DNA from: Brevibacterium sp.
GTDB lineage: Bacteria; Actinomycetota; Actinomycetes; Actinomycetales; Brevibacteriaceae
DNA length: 64,000 nucleotides
Assembly (NCBI RefSeq): GCF_031179145.1
Contig: NZ_JAPSIB010000001.1
Location: forward strand, 280,853-344,852
Direction: 5' to 3'
Below the pieces are notes generated by a model, which had not been told where the DNA came from, did no database searches, and saw only the letters and a program-made list of their open reading frames with translations. Of this stretch, positions 16,392 to 25,732 are shown one piece after another. Position 1 is the stretch's first letter. Each line of letters opens with the position of its first letter. The translations under genes were made by a program, and so were the position numbers.

Positions 16392-18043
16392 CCGAGACGA
16401 CCACCGAGGTCAAGAAGCTGCGCGAGGACACCGCCTCTCTGCGCCAGCAGCTGCACAGCGCGGGCAAGCGGAACGAAGCCCTGTCGAAGACTCTGCGCAC
16501 CGCCCGCGATGAGCTGGGCAGGATCAAGGAGGAGGCTCGGCGGCTGACCGAGCCGCCGAACAACTGGGGCACCCTCATCGGTCTGACGGAGACGGGCGTG
16601 GCCGCAGACGTCATCGTCGGCGGCCGGCGGATGCGCGTGGCCGTGGGGCCCGAGGTCGACCCCGCGACCCTGCGCGCGGGCGCCGACGTCCTCCTGTCCG
16701 AGGGGCTCGTCATCATCGGCACCGGCGAGTTCCCGCCCGTGGGCGGTGTGGTCACGGTCCGCGAGTTCGTCGACGACACCCGCATCCTCGTCGGCGCCCC
16801 GGGCGACGACGAGCAGGTCTACACCCTCGGCCAGGAGCTCATCGACTCGGGTGTGCGCGTCGGCGATGCCGTCGTCGTCGACACCCGCTCGCACTTCGCC
16901 CTGCAGATCGTCGAGAAGCCCGAGGTGTCCTCGCTGCTGCTCGAAGAGGTCCCCGACATCACCTACTCCGACATCGGCGGTCTGTCCGATCAGATCGACC
17001 AGATCAAGGACGCCGTCGAGCTTCCGTTCGAGCATCCGCAGCTCTACACCGAACACGGCCTCAAACCGCCCCAGGGCATCCTCCTCTACGGCCCTCCCGG
17101 ATGCGGGAAGACGCTGATCGCCAAGGCTGTCGCCAACTCACTGGCCGACCGCACCGGCGCCGGCACCGGTCGCAAGACCTTCTTCCTCAACATCAAGGGC
17201 CCGGAGCTGCTCGACAAGTACGTCGGCGAGACCGAGAGGCAGCTGCGGATCATCTTCGCCCGCGCCCGCGAGAAGGCCTCGGCCGGCTTCCCCGTGGTCG
17301 TGTTCTTCGACGAGATGGAATCGCTCTTCCGCACCCGCGGGACCGGGAAGTCCTCGGACGTGGAGACGACGATCGTGCCGCAGCTGCTGACCGAGATCGA
17401 CGGCGTCGAGAAGCTCGACAACGTCATCGTCATCGGCGCGTCGAACCGTGAGGACCTCATCGATCCCGCCATCCTGCGCCCGGGCCGCCTCGACGTGAAG
17501 ATCCGGATCGAACGTCCCGATGCGCGCGCCGCCCGCGACATCTTCGAGAAGTACATCACCGAGGAGCTTCCCCTGCACCCGAGCGTGCTCGAGGGCCATG
17601 CCACCCGCGCCGAGGCGGTCGCCGCCCTCATCGGCTACTGCGTCGAGAGGATGTACGAGCAGACCCCGGAGAACGAGTTCGTCGAGGTCACGTACGCGGA
17701 CGGCTCGAAGGAGGTCCTGCACTTCTCGGACTTCGCCTCGGGCGCCATGATCCACAACATCGTCGACCGAGCGAAGAAGGGTGCGATCAAGACCCTCCTG
17801 GACTCCGGCGAGCGGGGTCTGCGGCGGGAGCACTTCGCCGCCGCCATCGCCGAGGAGTTCAGCGAGCACGAGGACCTGCCGAACACGACGAACCCCGATG
17901 AATGGGCTCGGATCTCCGGGCGCAAGGGAGAGCGCGTGACGCACCTGCGGATGATGCACCTCGGCGCGGACCGCTGCCCGACGACCCTGCCGTACGAGTC
18001 CCAGCGGATCGCCGAGGTGTACCCGAACTCCGACCTGCTCTGA
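16388..18043 (+). CDS. mpa: Proteasomal ATPase Mpa/ARC
   Basis: A 551-residue AAA ATPase that binds Pup, unfolds pupylated proteins and threads them into the 20S core. Residues 5-50 form the Pup-binding coiled coil, then two OB-type domains. The AAA domain has Walker A GPPGCGKT (about 236-243) and Walker B VFFDEME (about 305), and an Arg finger region RPGRLD. The conserved WARISG segment is present. The C-terminus ends PNSDLL; family members normally end in QYL, whose penultimate Tyr docks on the core particle. That tail is absent here. The GTG start has AAGGAGG upstream and overlaps the trmI stop. Confidence 0.95.
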   Translation: MTETTTEVKKLREDTASLRQQLHSAGKRNEALSKTLRTARDELGRIKEEARRLTEPPNNWGTLIGLTETGVAADVIVGGRRMRVAVGPEVDPATLRAGADVLLSEGLVIIGTGEFPPVGGVVTVREFVDDTRILVGAPGDDEQVYTLGQELIDSGVRVGDAVVVDTRSHFALQIVEKPEVSSLLLEEVPDITYSDIGGLSDQIDQIKDAVELPFEHPQLYTEHGLKPPQGILLYGPPGCGKTLIAKAVANSLADRTGAGTGRKTFFLNIKGPELLDKYVGETERQLRIIFARAREKASAGFPVVVFFDEMESLFRTRGTGKSSDVETTIVPQLLTEIDGVEKLDNVIVIGASNREDLIDPAILRPGRLDVKIRIERPDARAARDIFEKYITEELPLHPSVLEGHATRAEAVAALIGYCVERMYEQTPENEFVEVTYADGSKEVLHFSDFASGAMIHNIVDRAKKGAIKTLLDSGERGLRREHFAAAIAEEFSEHEDLPNTTNPDEWARISGRKGERVTHLRMMHLGADRCPTTLPYESQRIAEVYPNSDLL

Positions 18044-18095
18044 GCGGCCTGCCCAGAACGACCGTGCGGGAAGGGCTCGTTTCAGAAGCTCAGTG

Positions 18096-18467
18096 TCAGC
18101 GCCCGGACTTCGTCAGCGCCGCCGCCACGACTCTCCACCCGATGAGGGTGAGGAAGTTGAGGGCGGCGGCGACGACGATGAAGGCGCCTGCGGTGCCCGC
18201 TCCCGTCAGCACCCGGATCACGAGCGCCGTGAGCACCGTGATCGCCCATACCGCGCCACCCGTGTGCAGCGGGGAGACCGGGCGGTCCCAGACGGCGGAG
18301 AGCAGCCAGGCGAGGCCCAGTCCGGTGAGGAACGGCCAAGCCGTGGACCACAGCCCGACCGGGTCGAAGTTGTGAGAATGTGTGTAATGGCCGATGATCG
18401 CAAACAGGATCACCAGGATCAGGTCGACGGTCAGGGCGATCGGGAGATGAGATTTCTTCGCAGCCAC
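18096..18467 (-). CDS. DUF3054 family membrane protein
   Basis: A 123-residue protein with four predicted membrane helices; it begins AAKKSHLPIALTVDLILV. It matches the actinobacterial DUF3054 family, whose function is unknown. It lies on the opposite strand between mpa and dop. The GTG start at 18467 is supported by TAGACT six bases upstream (leaderless). Confidence 0.83.
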   Translation of the reverse strand: MAAKKSHLPIALTVDLILVILFAIIGHYTHSHNFDPVGLWSTAWPFLTGLGLAWLLSAVWDRPVSPLHTGGAVWAITVLTALVIRVLTGAGTAGAFIVVAAALNFLTLIGWRVVAAALTKSGR

Positions 18468-18473
18468 GCCATG

Positions 18474-18479
18474 AGTCTA
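18474..18479 (-). promoter_or_regulatory. -10 element of DUF3054 gene
   Basis: TAGACT on the minus strand, six bases before the GTG at 18467. Confidence 0.5.
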
Positions 18480-18499
18480 AACGCCAGGGGAGGCCCCAG

Positions 18500-20035
18500 T
18501 TGATCAGTGTGCACCGTGTGATGGGTTCCGAGACCGAGTTCGGGATCTCGCAGCCGGACAACCCGCATGCGAACCCGATGCGCGACTCCGCCCGGGTCGT
18601 CGACGCCTACGCGGGACCGCGCGGCCTCAAGTCCTCCCAGAACTTCTGGGACTTCGCCACCGAATCCCCGCTGGCCGACGCCCGCGGGTTCCTGATGAAC
18701 ATCGCCGATGCCGACATCTCCCAGCTCACCCACCTGCCACAGGAATCGGTGGAGGCCCAGTACCTGGCCAACGTGGTCACCGAGAACGGGGCCCGCTACT
18801 ACGTCGACCACGCCCACCCCGAGTACTCCTCGCCCGAGGTGCTCACCCCGCGCGATCTCGTCACCTACGACCGTGCCGGGGACCTCGTCGCCCTGGCTTC
18901 GGTGCGCCGGCTCGCGTCGTCGACCGAACCGGTCAACCTGTACAAGAACAACACCGATTCCAAGGGGTCCTCGTACGGCGCCCACGAGAACTACCTCGTC
19001 GACCGCGGCATCGACTTCGACGCGATCGTGGCGGGTCTGATCCCGTTCTTCGTCACCCGCCAGATCCTGTGCGGGGCCGGACGCGTCGGCATCGGCCGGG
19101 AGGGGGAGGAGAAGGGCTTCCAGATCTCGTCACGGGCCGACTTCTTCGAGGCCGAGGTCGGCCTCGAGACCACTCTGCGCCGACCCATCGTCAACACCCG
19201 TGACGAGCCGCACGCCGACCCCGCGAAGTACCGCCGCCTCCACGTGATCCTCGGCGATGCGACCCTGGCCGAGCCGTCCACGTTCGTGCGCTTCGGTTCG
19301 ACCTCCCTGGTCCTCGGGCTGATCGAGGCGGGACTGGCGCCGCAGCTCGAACTCGCCGACCCTCTGCAGTCGCTGTGGGACGTCAGCCACGACCTCACAC
19401 TGTCCGCCTCCCTGCCGCTGAGCGACGGCACGACCCGCACGGCGCTCGAGATCCAGGAGATCTACTTCGCCGCCTGCGCCGAACACGCCGGGGACGACGC
19501 CGAGACCCAGGAAGTGCTCGCCGAATGGCGGAGGTTCCTCGACGGACTCGCCACCGATCCCAGGTCCCTGGCCGATTCGATCGACTGGGTGGCGAAATGG
19601 GCCCTCCTCGACGGCTACCGGCAGCGGGAGGACATCGACTGGGACCATCCCAAGCTGGCGCTCATCGACGTCCAGTATCACGACGTGCGACCGGAGAAGG
19701 GTCTCTTCCATCGCCTCGAGAAGGCCGGGAGGATCCGCCGGATGACCACCGACGCCGAGGTCGAACGCGCCGTCGTGACCCCGCCGGAGGGCACTCGCGC
19801 CTACCTGCGGTCACTGGCGGTGACCCGGTTCTCCGACTCCCTCATCGCGGCCAGCTGGGACTCGCTCGTGCTCGACGCCGGTGCCTATGGAACAGTGCGT
19901 CTGCCCATGTCGGAACCCCTCAAGGGCAACCGGGAGCTGCTCGAGCGGAGACTGGCCGACGTCCACAGCGGCGAGGAGCTTCTGCGGGCGCTGGGAGTGA
20001 CTAGACTTGAGACCAACCGAGATGACGAGGTATGA
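18500..20035 (+). CDS. dop: Deamidase/depupylase of Pup
   Basis: A 511-residue carboxylate-amine-ligase fold enzyme. It converts the C-terminal Gln of Pup to Glu with ATP and also removes Pup from substrates. Signatures: GSETEFGI at the N-terminus (metal-binding Glu), the catalytic-Asp region YVDHAHPEYSSPE, LYKNNTDSKGSSYG and NTRDEPHADPAKYRRLH. The segment around residues 45-70 that is longer than in PafA is the Dop loop. The start is TTG at 18500 with AGGGGAGG six bases upstream. It heads the dop-pup-prcB-prcA-pafA operon. Confidence 0.95.
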   Translation: MISVHRVMGSETEFGISQPDNPHANPMRDSARVVDAYAGPRGLKSSQNFWDFATESPLADARGFLMNIADADISQLTHLPQESVEAQYLANVVTENGARYYVDHAHPEYSSPEVLTPRDLVTYDRAGDLVALASVRRLASSTEPVNLYKNNTDSKGSSYGAHENYLVDRGIDFDAIVAGLIPFFVTRQILCGAGRVGIGREGEEKGFQISSRADFFEAEVGLETTLRRPIVNTRDEPHADPAKYRRLHVILGDATLAEPSTFVRFGSTSLVLGLIEAGLAPQLELADPLQSLWDVSHDLTLSASLPLSDGTTRTALEIQEIYFAACAEHAGDDAETQEVLAEWRRFLDGLATDPRSLADSIDWVAKWALLDGYRQREDIDWDHPKLALIDVQYHDVRPEKGLFHRLEKAGRIRRMTTDAEVERAVVTPPEGTRAYLRSLAVTRFSDSLIAASWDSLVLDAGAYGTVRLPMSEPLKGNRELLERRLADVHSGEELLRALGVTRLETNRDDEV

Positions 20036-20036
20036 G

Positions 20037-20228
20037 ATGAGTTCCAACGAACAGATCAACAAGGACCACTCCGGCGGCGCCGGGGAGCCCCCTGCCGATC
20101 CTCCTGCAGCCGTATCCGCGCAGATCAACACCGAGAACGTCGATTCGATCCTCGACGAGATCGACAGCGTCCTCGAGTCCAACGCCGAAGAGTTCGTCCG
20201 CAACTTCGTGCAGAAGGGCGGCCAGTGA
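20037..20228 (+). CDS. pup: Prokaryotic ubiquitin-like protein Pup
   Basis: A 63-residue, mostly disordered, acidic protein. The C-terminal half is the conserved helix that binds the Mpa coiled coil ([20 protein letters not shown]), ending KGGQ. The terminal Gln must be deamidated by Dop before PafA can attach Pup to lysines. ATG 20037 follows GACGAGG by six bases and starts two bases after the dop stop; an in-frame upstream ATG at 20022 lies inside dop. One base separates it from prcB. Confidence 0.97.
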   Translation: MSSNEQINKDHSGGAGEPPADPPAAVSAQINTENVDSILDEIDSVLESNAEEFVRNFVQKGGQ

Positions 20229-20229
20229 G

Positions 20230-21030
20230 ATGGCAGGATTCCCTCCTGCCTTCCTCACCTCGACGAGCAACTCCTTCATCGAGTTCGCACGCACCGCGGC
20301 CCCCGAGGCGCTGCCGCGGATGACCGCCTCCGAACTGCACTCCCAGGTGCCGGAGGGCACCACCATCGTGTGCCTGAAGACGGCCGGGGGAGTCCTCATG
20401 GCCGGCGACCGACGGGCCACGATGGGCAACGTCATCGCCTCGCACGCGATGGAGAAGGTGCACCCGGCCGATGACTCCTCGGTGATCGGGATCGCCGGCA
20501 CCGCCGGCCTCGCTCTCGAGCTGATCCGCCTGTTCCAGCTCGAGCTCGAACACTACGAGAAGATCGAGGGCGCGCGCCTGTCGCTCGAGGGCAAGGCCAA
20601 CCGCCTGGCCTCGATGCTGCGCGGCAGCCTCGGCATGGCGCTGCAGGGCCTGGCCGTCGTCCCGCTGTTCGCCGGCGTCGACGACAGTGCCCCGGGCGGG
20701 CAGATCTTCAGCTTCGACGTCACCGGCGGCAAATACGAAGAGCACCGCTTCCACTCGATCGGCTCCGGCTCGGGACCTGCCCGCGGCGCCCTGAAGAAGC
20801 TGTGGGAGCCCGGGCTCAGCGCCGATGCCGCGATCAGGGTGGCCGTCGAGTCCCTGTTCGACGCCTCCGACGAGGATTCGGCCACGGGCGGCCCGGACTT
20901 CGTGCGCCGGATCGCGCCGACCGTCTTCACGGTCGACACCGTCGGCGGAGTGCAGGAGGTCGAGGCCGCTCGGATCCTCGCGGCCGCCGACGAGATCGTG
21001 GAGCGCCGGACCAGGAGGGCACAGTCATGA
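20230..21030 (+). CDS. prcB: 20S proteasome beta subunit
   Basis: A 266-residue precursor. A 43-residue propeptide ends in Gly43; cleavage exposes the catalytic Thr44 in EGTTIVCLK. The Asp in AGDRR and the Lys in MEKVHP complete the Ntn-hydrolase site. Mature beta rings give the chymotrypsin-like core activity. It overlaps prcA by four bases (ATGA), so the subunits are co-translated. Confidence 0.97.
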   Translation: MAGFPPAFLTSTSNSFIEFARTAAPEALPRMTASELHSQVPEGTTIVCLKTAGGVLMAGDRRATMGNVIASHAMEKVHPADDSSVIGIAGTAGLALELIRLFQLELEHYEKIEGARLSLEGKANRLASMLRGSLGMALQGLAVVPLFAGVDDSAPGGQIFSFDVTGGKYEEHRFHSIGSGSGPARGALKKLWEPGLSADAAIRVAVESLFDASDEDSATGGPDFVRRIAPTVFTVDTVGGVQEVEAARILAAADEIVERRTRRAQS

Positions 21031-21716
21031 GCCAGGCACCGTTCTACGTCTCGCCCGAGCAGCTGATGAAGGACCGGGCGGACTTCGCCCGCAAGGGCAT
21101 CGCCCGCGGCCGGTCCGTCGTCGTCCTGCGCTACGACGACGGCATCCTGTTCCTCGCCGAGAACCCGTCCCCGACCCTGCACAAGATCGCGGAGATCTAC
21201 GACCGGATCGGCTTCGCGGCGGTCGGGAAGTACAACGAGTTCGAGACCCTGCGGCAGGCCGGGGTGCGCTACGCCGACCTGCGCGGGTACTCCTACCACC
21301 GGACCGACGTCACCGCCCGCGGACTGACCAACGCCTACGCCCAGACCCTGGCCGGGGTCTTCACCACCGAGTCGAAGCCCTTCGAGGTCGAACTCGTCGT
21401 CGCCGAACTCGGTGCCACCGGCGCCGGGGACCAGCTCTACCGGCTCTCCTACGACGGATCGGTCATCGACGAGTCCGAGCACGTGGCCATCGGCGGTCAG
21501 GCCGAGGCGATCACGGCGAGGCTCGCCGGGCTGACCACCTCCGAGCTCGACCTGCGCGCGGTCTTCAACCACGGGGTGCGGGCCCTGGCCGAAGCGACGA
21601 CCGGGCCGCTGCCCACTCGCGACCTCGAGGCCGCGGTGCTCGACCGCACCGCTCCGGGTCATCGCACGTTCCGGCGTCTGACCGATGCCGCGATGGTCGA
21701 GATGCGAGACGAGTGA
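21027..21716 (+). CDS. prcA: 20S proteasome alpha subunit
   Basis: A 229-residue alpha subunit forming the outer gated rings of the core. The N-terminal [20 protein letters not shown] is the alpha-type gating helix, and [18 protein letters not shown] follows. No N-terminal Thr is exposed, as expected. AGGAGGG lies upstream, and the stop overlaps the pafA start (TGATG). The C-terminal region is helical and ends MRDE. Confidence 0.96.
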   Translation: MSQAPFYVSPEQLMKDRADFARKGIARGRSVVVLRYDDGILFLAENPSPTLHKIAEIYDRIGFAAVGKYNEFETLRQAGVRYADLRGYSYHRTDVTARGLTNAYAQTLAGVFTTESKPFEVELVVAELGATGAGDQLYRLSYDGSVIDESEHVAIGGQAEAITARLAGLTTSELDLRAVFNHGVRALAEATTGPLPTRDLEAAVLDRTAPGHRTFRRLTDAAMVEMRDE

Positions 21717-23119
21717 TGGCGCGCATCTACGGGCTCGAGACCGAATACGGACTCGCCCACACCCCGGGCGCGGACCAGCGGCGGATCGGCCCCGAGGAGA
21801 TCGCACGGTACCTGTTCCGGCCGGTCGTCGAATGGGGCCGGTCCTCGAACGTGTTCCTGCCCAACGGCTCCCGGCTCTACCTCGACGTCGGTTCCCACCC
21901 CGAATACGCGACCGCCGAATGTGACTCACTGACCGACCTGCTCACCCAGGACCGGGCGGGGGAGGCGCTGATGATCGACCTCCTGGAGCAGGCGCAGTCG
22001 AGCATCGACGCCGACGGAGTGGGCGGACGCATCCACATGGTCAAGAACAACACGGACGCCGCCGGCAACTCCTACGGCTCCCACGAGAACTTCCTGATCC
22101 GACGCAACCTCGACTTCAACCGGCTGACCTCGGTGCTGCTGCCATTCCTCGTCTCCCGGCAGCTGCTCGTCGGAGCCGGGGCCATCATCCCGACGAAGTC
22201 CTCCTTCCACCCCGACGAGGAGGTCAGCGCGGACGACAAGATGTTCGGCCTCTCCGCCCGCTCCGACGTGATGTGGGAGGGACTGTCCTCGGCCACCACC
22301 CGGTCGCGGCCGATCATCAACGCCCGCGACGAACCCCACGCGGACTCGGAGAAGTACCGGAGGCTGCACGTCATCGTCGGTGACTCCTCGATGTCGACGG
22401 CCACCTCGGCGCTGAAGATCGGATCCGCGATCCTCATCCTCGACCTCATCGAGCAGGGTGCGCGGATCCCCGAACACGGGCTGCGCCACCCCGTGCGCGA
22501 CATCCGGCTCGTCGCCCGCGACCTCACCGGGTCGGTGCCGCTGGAACGAACGGACGGCTCCACGATCACCCCCCTGCGGCTGCTGGCCGACTACCGCGAT
22601 CGGGCCCAGGTCATCGTCGACTCCGGTGACCACAGCCTCGGCGACGACTCCACAGCCTTCTATGTGATCGACCTCTGGACCCGGATGCTGGACAGCGTCG
22701 AATCCCAGGACTTCACCGCCGTCGAGCACGAGATCGACTGGGTGATGAAGAAGGCGCTCATCGACCGGGCCCTGGCCCGGGGCATCGACGACATCGCCGA
22801 TCCGCGGATCCACCGGCTCGACATCGCCTACCACGACATCACCCCGGCCACCGGCCTGTTCCCGAAGCTCGAGCGAGCCGGAGTCGCGAAATGCCTCGTC
22901 CCCGCCGAGGCGGCGCAACGCGCGAAGGACCGGGCCCCGGCGACGACGCGGGCCGCGATCCGCGGCGAATTCGTCCGCGCCGCCCATGCGGCGCGCCGCG
23001 ACTACACCGTCGACTGGGTGCATCTGCGGCTCAACGACGAAGCCGGTCGGGCGGTGGCGCTCAAGGACCCGTTCGAGTCGACCCATCCGCAAGCCGAGGC
23101 CCTCATCGCCGGTCTCTGA
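21716..23119 (+). CDS. pafA: Pup--protein ligase
   Basis: A 467-residue ligase that activates the C-terminal Glu of Pup with ATP and joins it to substrate lysines. It starts with [13 protein letters not shown] (metal-binding Glu). The catalytic Asp lies in YLDVGSHPEYATAE, and VKNNTDAAGNSYGSHENF and NARDEPHAD are intact. It lacks the extra loop of Dop. It is the last gene of the core operon. A 12-base unit holding its stop is duplicated (23114-23135). Confidence 0.96.
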   Translation: MARIYGLETEYGLAHTPGADQRRIGPEEIARYLFRPVVEWGRSSNVFLPNGSRLYLDVGSHPEYATAECDSLTDLLTQDRAGEALMIDLLEQAQSSIDADGVGGRIHMVKNNTDAAGNSYGSHENFLIRRNLDFNRLTSVLLPFLVSRQLLVGAGAIIPTKSSFHPDEEVSADDKMFGLSARSDVMWEGLSSATTRSRPIINARDEPHADSEKYRRLHVIVGDSSMSTATSALKIGSAILILDLIEQGARIPEHGLRHPVRDIRLVARDLTGSVPLERTDGSTITPLRLLADYRDRAQVIVDSGDHSLGDDSTAFYVIDLWTRMLDSVESQDFTAVEHEIDWVMKKALIDRALARGIDDIADPRIHRLDIAYHDITPATGLFPKLERAGVAKCLVPAEAAQRAKDRAPATTRAAIRGEFVRAAHAARRDYTVDWVHLRLNDEAGRAVALKDPFESTHPQAEALIAGL

Positions 23120-23135
23120 GAAGCACTCTGAGAAG
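23114..23135 (+). repeat. Tandem duplication at the 3' end of pafA (12-bp period)
   Basis: CTCTGAGAAG occurs at 23114-23123 and 23126-23135. The first contains the pafA TGA; the second puts another TGA in the same frame. Confidence 0.7.
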
Positions 23136-23154
23136 TCGCGGTCGGCCAGACCGG

Positions 23155-23160
23155 TAAGAT
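23155..23160 (+). promoter_or_regulatory. -10 element of FKBP lipoprotein gene
   Basis: TAAGAT, with the start GTG 39 bases downstream behind AGAAAGGAAC. Confidence 0.5.
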
Positions 23161-23198
23161 CCTCAATTGGTCCACACAAGCTGTGAGAAAGGAACCAC

Positions 23199-24155
23199 GT
23201 GCGCACTCAAGTGCTCAGTGCCATCGCCGCCGCCGCGCTGCTGCTGTCGGCCTGCGGGCAGAGCGATTCGGCCGAGACGACGCCCAGCGCCCCACCCTCG
23301 GTGTCCGCGAAGGACGCGAAGTCGACCAGCCTCGAGGACATCGGTGTCGAGGGCAAATTCGGTGAGAAGCCGAAGGTGTCCTTCGAATCCCCGCTGGTCG
23401 TCGGCGAGAGCGCTCGCAAGGTCATCTCGGAGGGCGACGGGGCGAAGATCGCCGAGGGCGAGCAGGTCACCGCGCAGATGACCCTGGTGTCGGGAACGAC
23501 CGGCAAGGTCATCGAGTCGAGCTATGACTCGAAAGCGCCGGCCGGGTTCCCGATGGACAGCTCGCAGATCTCGAAGGACCTCTACGACGCGCTCCTCAAC
23601 GTGCCCGTCGGATCGCGGATCCTCATGTCCCTCAACGGGGTCGCCCAGCAGGGGCAGCCGAAGCAGACCCTCGTCTACGTCATCGACGTCCAGAAGACGG
23701 AGAAGCCGAAGACCCGCGCCGAGGGCAAGAAGCTCGATCAGTCGGGCAATCCGGTGATCGTGACCTGGGCCGAGAACGGCGAACCGGCGATCTCGAAGCC
23801 GACGGGGCAGCCGCCGAAGGAGCTGAAGTCGTACACGACGATCGAAGGCGACGGCCCGGAGGTCAAGGCGGGCCAGAGTGTGGCCGTGCACTACTCCGGC
23901 TGGCTGTGGAACGACACCTCGAAGTACTTCGACTCGAGCTGGCAGGAGGGGCGCGGTCCCTTCGCGGTCGACCCGGTCGGTCAGGCCCAGGTCATCGACG
24001 GCTGGAACGAAGGCCTCGTCGGTCAGAAGGTCGGCAGCCAGGTCGTCCTCGTCATCCCACCGGACAAGGGCTACGGCGAGCAGGGCAGCCCACCGAAGAT
24101 CCCCGGCAACTCCACTCTCATCTTCGTCATCGACATCCTCTCGGCCCAGGGCTGA
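23199..24155 (+). CDS. Secreted FKBP-type prolyl isomerase, lipoprotein
   Basis: A 318-residue lipoprotein. The signal peptide ends with the lipobox LLLSAC, so Cys19 would be lipidated and anchored outside the membrane. The first half (about 70-175) is a degenerate FKBP-like domain. The second (about 210-318) is a full FKBP domain with VAVHYSGWL, VIDGWNEGL and IPPDKGYGEQG. It would catalyse prolyl cis-trans isomerisation in exported proteins. The start GTG has AGAAAGG upstream. It is followed 24 bases later by a cytosolic FKBP. Confidence 0.92.
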   Translation: MRTQVLSAIAAAALLLSACGQSDSAETTPSAPPSVSAKDAKSTSLEDIGVEGKFGEKPKVSFESPLVVGESARKVISEGDGAKIAEGEQVTAQMTLVSGTTGKVIESSYDSKAPAGFPMDSSQISKDLYDALLNVPVGSRILMSLNGVAQQGQPKQTLVYVIDVQKTEKPKTRAEGKKLDQSGNPVIVTWAENGEPAISKPTGQPPKELKSYTTIEGDGPEVKAGQSVAVHYSGWLWNDTSKYFDSSWQEGRGPFAVDPVGQAQVIDGWNEGLVGQKVGSQVVLVIPPDKGYGEQGSPPKIPGNSTLIFVIDILSAQG

Positions 24156-24179
24156 GAGTCAACCACCAGGAGGAGCACA

Positions 24180-24551
24180 ATGAGCAAGCAGAAGCCAGAA
24201 GTCGAATTCCCCGGCGAGGCGCCGACCGAACTCGTCATCACCGACACCATCATCGGTGACGGCCCGGAAGCCGGCCCCGGTGACACCGTGAGTGTGCACT
24301 ACGTGGGCGTCGCCCATTCGACGGGAGAGGAGTTCGACGCCTCCTACAACCGGGGGACGCCGCTCGAGTTCCGTCTCGGCTCCGGCATGGTCATCGCCGG
24401 CTGGGACCAGGGCATCCAGGGCATGAAGGTCGGGGGGCGGCGCACCCTGCAGATCCCGCCGCACCTGGCCTACGGGGATCAGGGAGCGGGCGGTGTGATC
24501 AAGCCCGGTGAGAGCCTGATCTTCGTCTGCGACCTCGAGAACGTGCGCTGA
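24180..24551 (+). CDS. Cytoplasmic FKBP-type peptidyl-prolyl isomerase
   Basis: A 123-residue single-domain FKBP without signal peptide. Active-site motifs are VSVHYVGVAH, FDASYNRG, VIAGWDQGIQGM and IPPHLAYGDQG. AGGAGGAG lies upstream of the ATG. The pair of FKBPs between pafA and pafB is a common actinobacterial arrangement; substrates are unknown. Confidence 0.95.
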   Translation: MSKQKPEVEFPGEAPTELVITDTIIGDGPEAGPGDTVSVHYVGVAHSTGEEFDASYNRGTPLEFRLGSGMVIAGWDQGIQGMKVGGRRTLQIPPHLAYGDQGAGGVIKPGESLIFVCDLENVR

Positions 24552-24565
24552 GTCATTGACTCCGG

Positions 24566-24581
24566 GCGCTGATTTCAGCGC
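24566..24581. terminator. Weak hairpin between FKBP and DUF3866 genes
   Basis: GCGCTGA pairs with TCAGCGC around a two-base centre. The second arm includes the DUF3866 stop. It could end transcription from either side, but it has no T-run. Confidence 0.35.
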
Positions 24582-25699
24582 TGCGCGACCAGTCTGCCCG
24601 CCGCGGCGGCAGCCAGAAAGGCTGCTGCGTCGGCGGGCAGTCTGCGTCCCATCGTCGACAGCCCGACCGGGCACGACTTGAGAGCGGCCCACAGCCCGTC
24701 CAGGTCGACGTCGATGAGCTCGTGCATGGTCAGGCGCTCGAGCTGGCCGGCGGTGACCTCGGCGAGACCGGCGGGGTCGGCGTCCATCTCGGCGACGTCC
24801 GCCTCGGCGAGGGTGGAGAAGTCGGGGACGGGAACGCTCACCCCGGGCCGGGCGATCTCGGTCAGCGAGGTCAGGGAATGGTGGGAGATGCCGAAATGAC
24901 GGCCCCGGCCATCGGCGTTCGACATCCGGAGGACGCCCACCGGCCTCCCGCGAAGCAGGGCGGCGGCATTGAGATGCTCACCGGCGACGAGGCCCGAATA
25001 GCCGTACTTCGTGCCGGTGCCCAGGTTCCCCGGACCCTGGGTGACGATCGCGACGTCCGCGCCCATCACATGCCGGGCGGCGAGCAGCCCGGTGTGGATC
25101 GTCACGGCTTCGAGGTCCCCGCCCCAGGATTGGCCGGTGCTGATGCTGCCGGTGAGCCAGCCGGCGTCCTTGAGTCCGGAGACGGCCTGTGAGAACGGGG
25201 CCGGCAGAGCTGCCCCGTCGCTGAGGACGTAGGCGACCTTGAGGTCGGGGTTCTCCGCACGAATCCCGGCGACGATGGCCGGCAGCGCCGAGTGCAGATC
25301 CGCGACCAGCACCGGCATGGACTCGAGGGACTCCGCCGTGGCCAGCGTCGCGTGATGCGCCGACTCCTGGTCGTCGACGCCGAGCACCATCGTCTGGAGC
25401 GGCGAGTACCGGTCCTTGACCAGATGCCCGGGGCCGGGCGGGGGATCAGCGGGCAGCGCCTCGGGCAGGGCCACGACGAGACCGAACCCGCCGGTGCCCA
25501 GTCGTTTGGCCAGGGCCGAGACGTTGAGCAGGACCGTGTCGCCGACCTGCGGATCTCCCACCGCCTCGGTGTAGGCGATGGCCCTGATGGCCACGGTGTC
25601 CGAACCCGGCAGCGGCTGCCCGAGCTCTGCCTCGACCTCCGTGCAGCCGGGCCGCCTGGAGCGGACCGCCGTCACGATTCCCTTGCGCCAATGGATCAT
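24575..25699 (-). CDS. DUF3866 family protein
   Basis: A 374-residue protein of the actinobacterial DUF3866 family; function unknown. The N-terminus MIHWRKGIVTAV is followed by an OB-like region (VGDTVLLNVSALA). A central Rossmann-like part has VTQGPGNLGTGTKYGYSG, and then FGISHHSLTS. The last 15 residues are Ala-rich. ATG 25699 is divergent from pafB, and a -10 TAGTCT seven bases upstream predicts a leaderless mRNA. Long open frame continuing upstream to 26722 is antisense to pafB and not real. Confidence 0.88.
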   Translation of the reverse strand: MIHWRKGIVTAVRSRRPGCTEVEAELGQPLPGSDTVAIRAIAYTEAVGDPQVGDTVLLNVSALAKRLGTGGFGLVVALPEALPADPPPGPGHLVKDRYSPLQTMVLGVDDQESAHHATLATAESLESMPVLVADLHSALPAIVAGIRAENPDLKVAYVLSDGAALPAPFSQAVSGLKDAGWLTGSISTGQSWGGDLEAVTIHTGLLAARHVMGADVAIVTQGPGNLGTGTKYGYSGLVAGEHLNAAALLRGRPVGVLRMSNADGRGRHFGISHHSLTSLTEIARPGVSVPVPDFSTLAEADVAEMDADPAGLAEVTAGQLERLTMHELIDVDLDGLWAALKSCPVGLSTMGRRLPADAAAFLAAAAAGRLVAQR

Positions 25700-25706
25700 G
25701 GTCCCA

Positions 25707-25712
25707 AGACTA
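25707..25712 (-). promoter_or_regulatory. -10 element, leaderless start of DUF3866 gene
   Basis: TAGTCT on the minus strand, seven bases before the ATG at 25699; it shares a 39-base spacer with the pafB promoter. Confidence 0.55.
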
Positions 25713-25726
25713 TCGCCGGTCTGCGC

Positions 25727-25732
25727 TACGGT
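25727..25732 (+). promoter_or_regulatory. -10 element, leaderless start of pafB
   Basis: TACGGT, six bases before the GTG at 25739. Confidence 0.55.
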
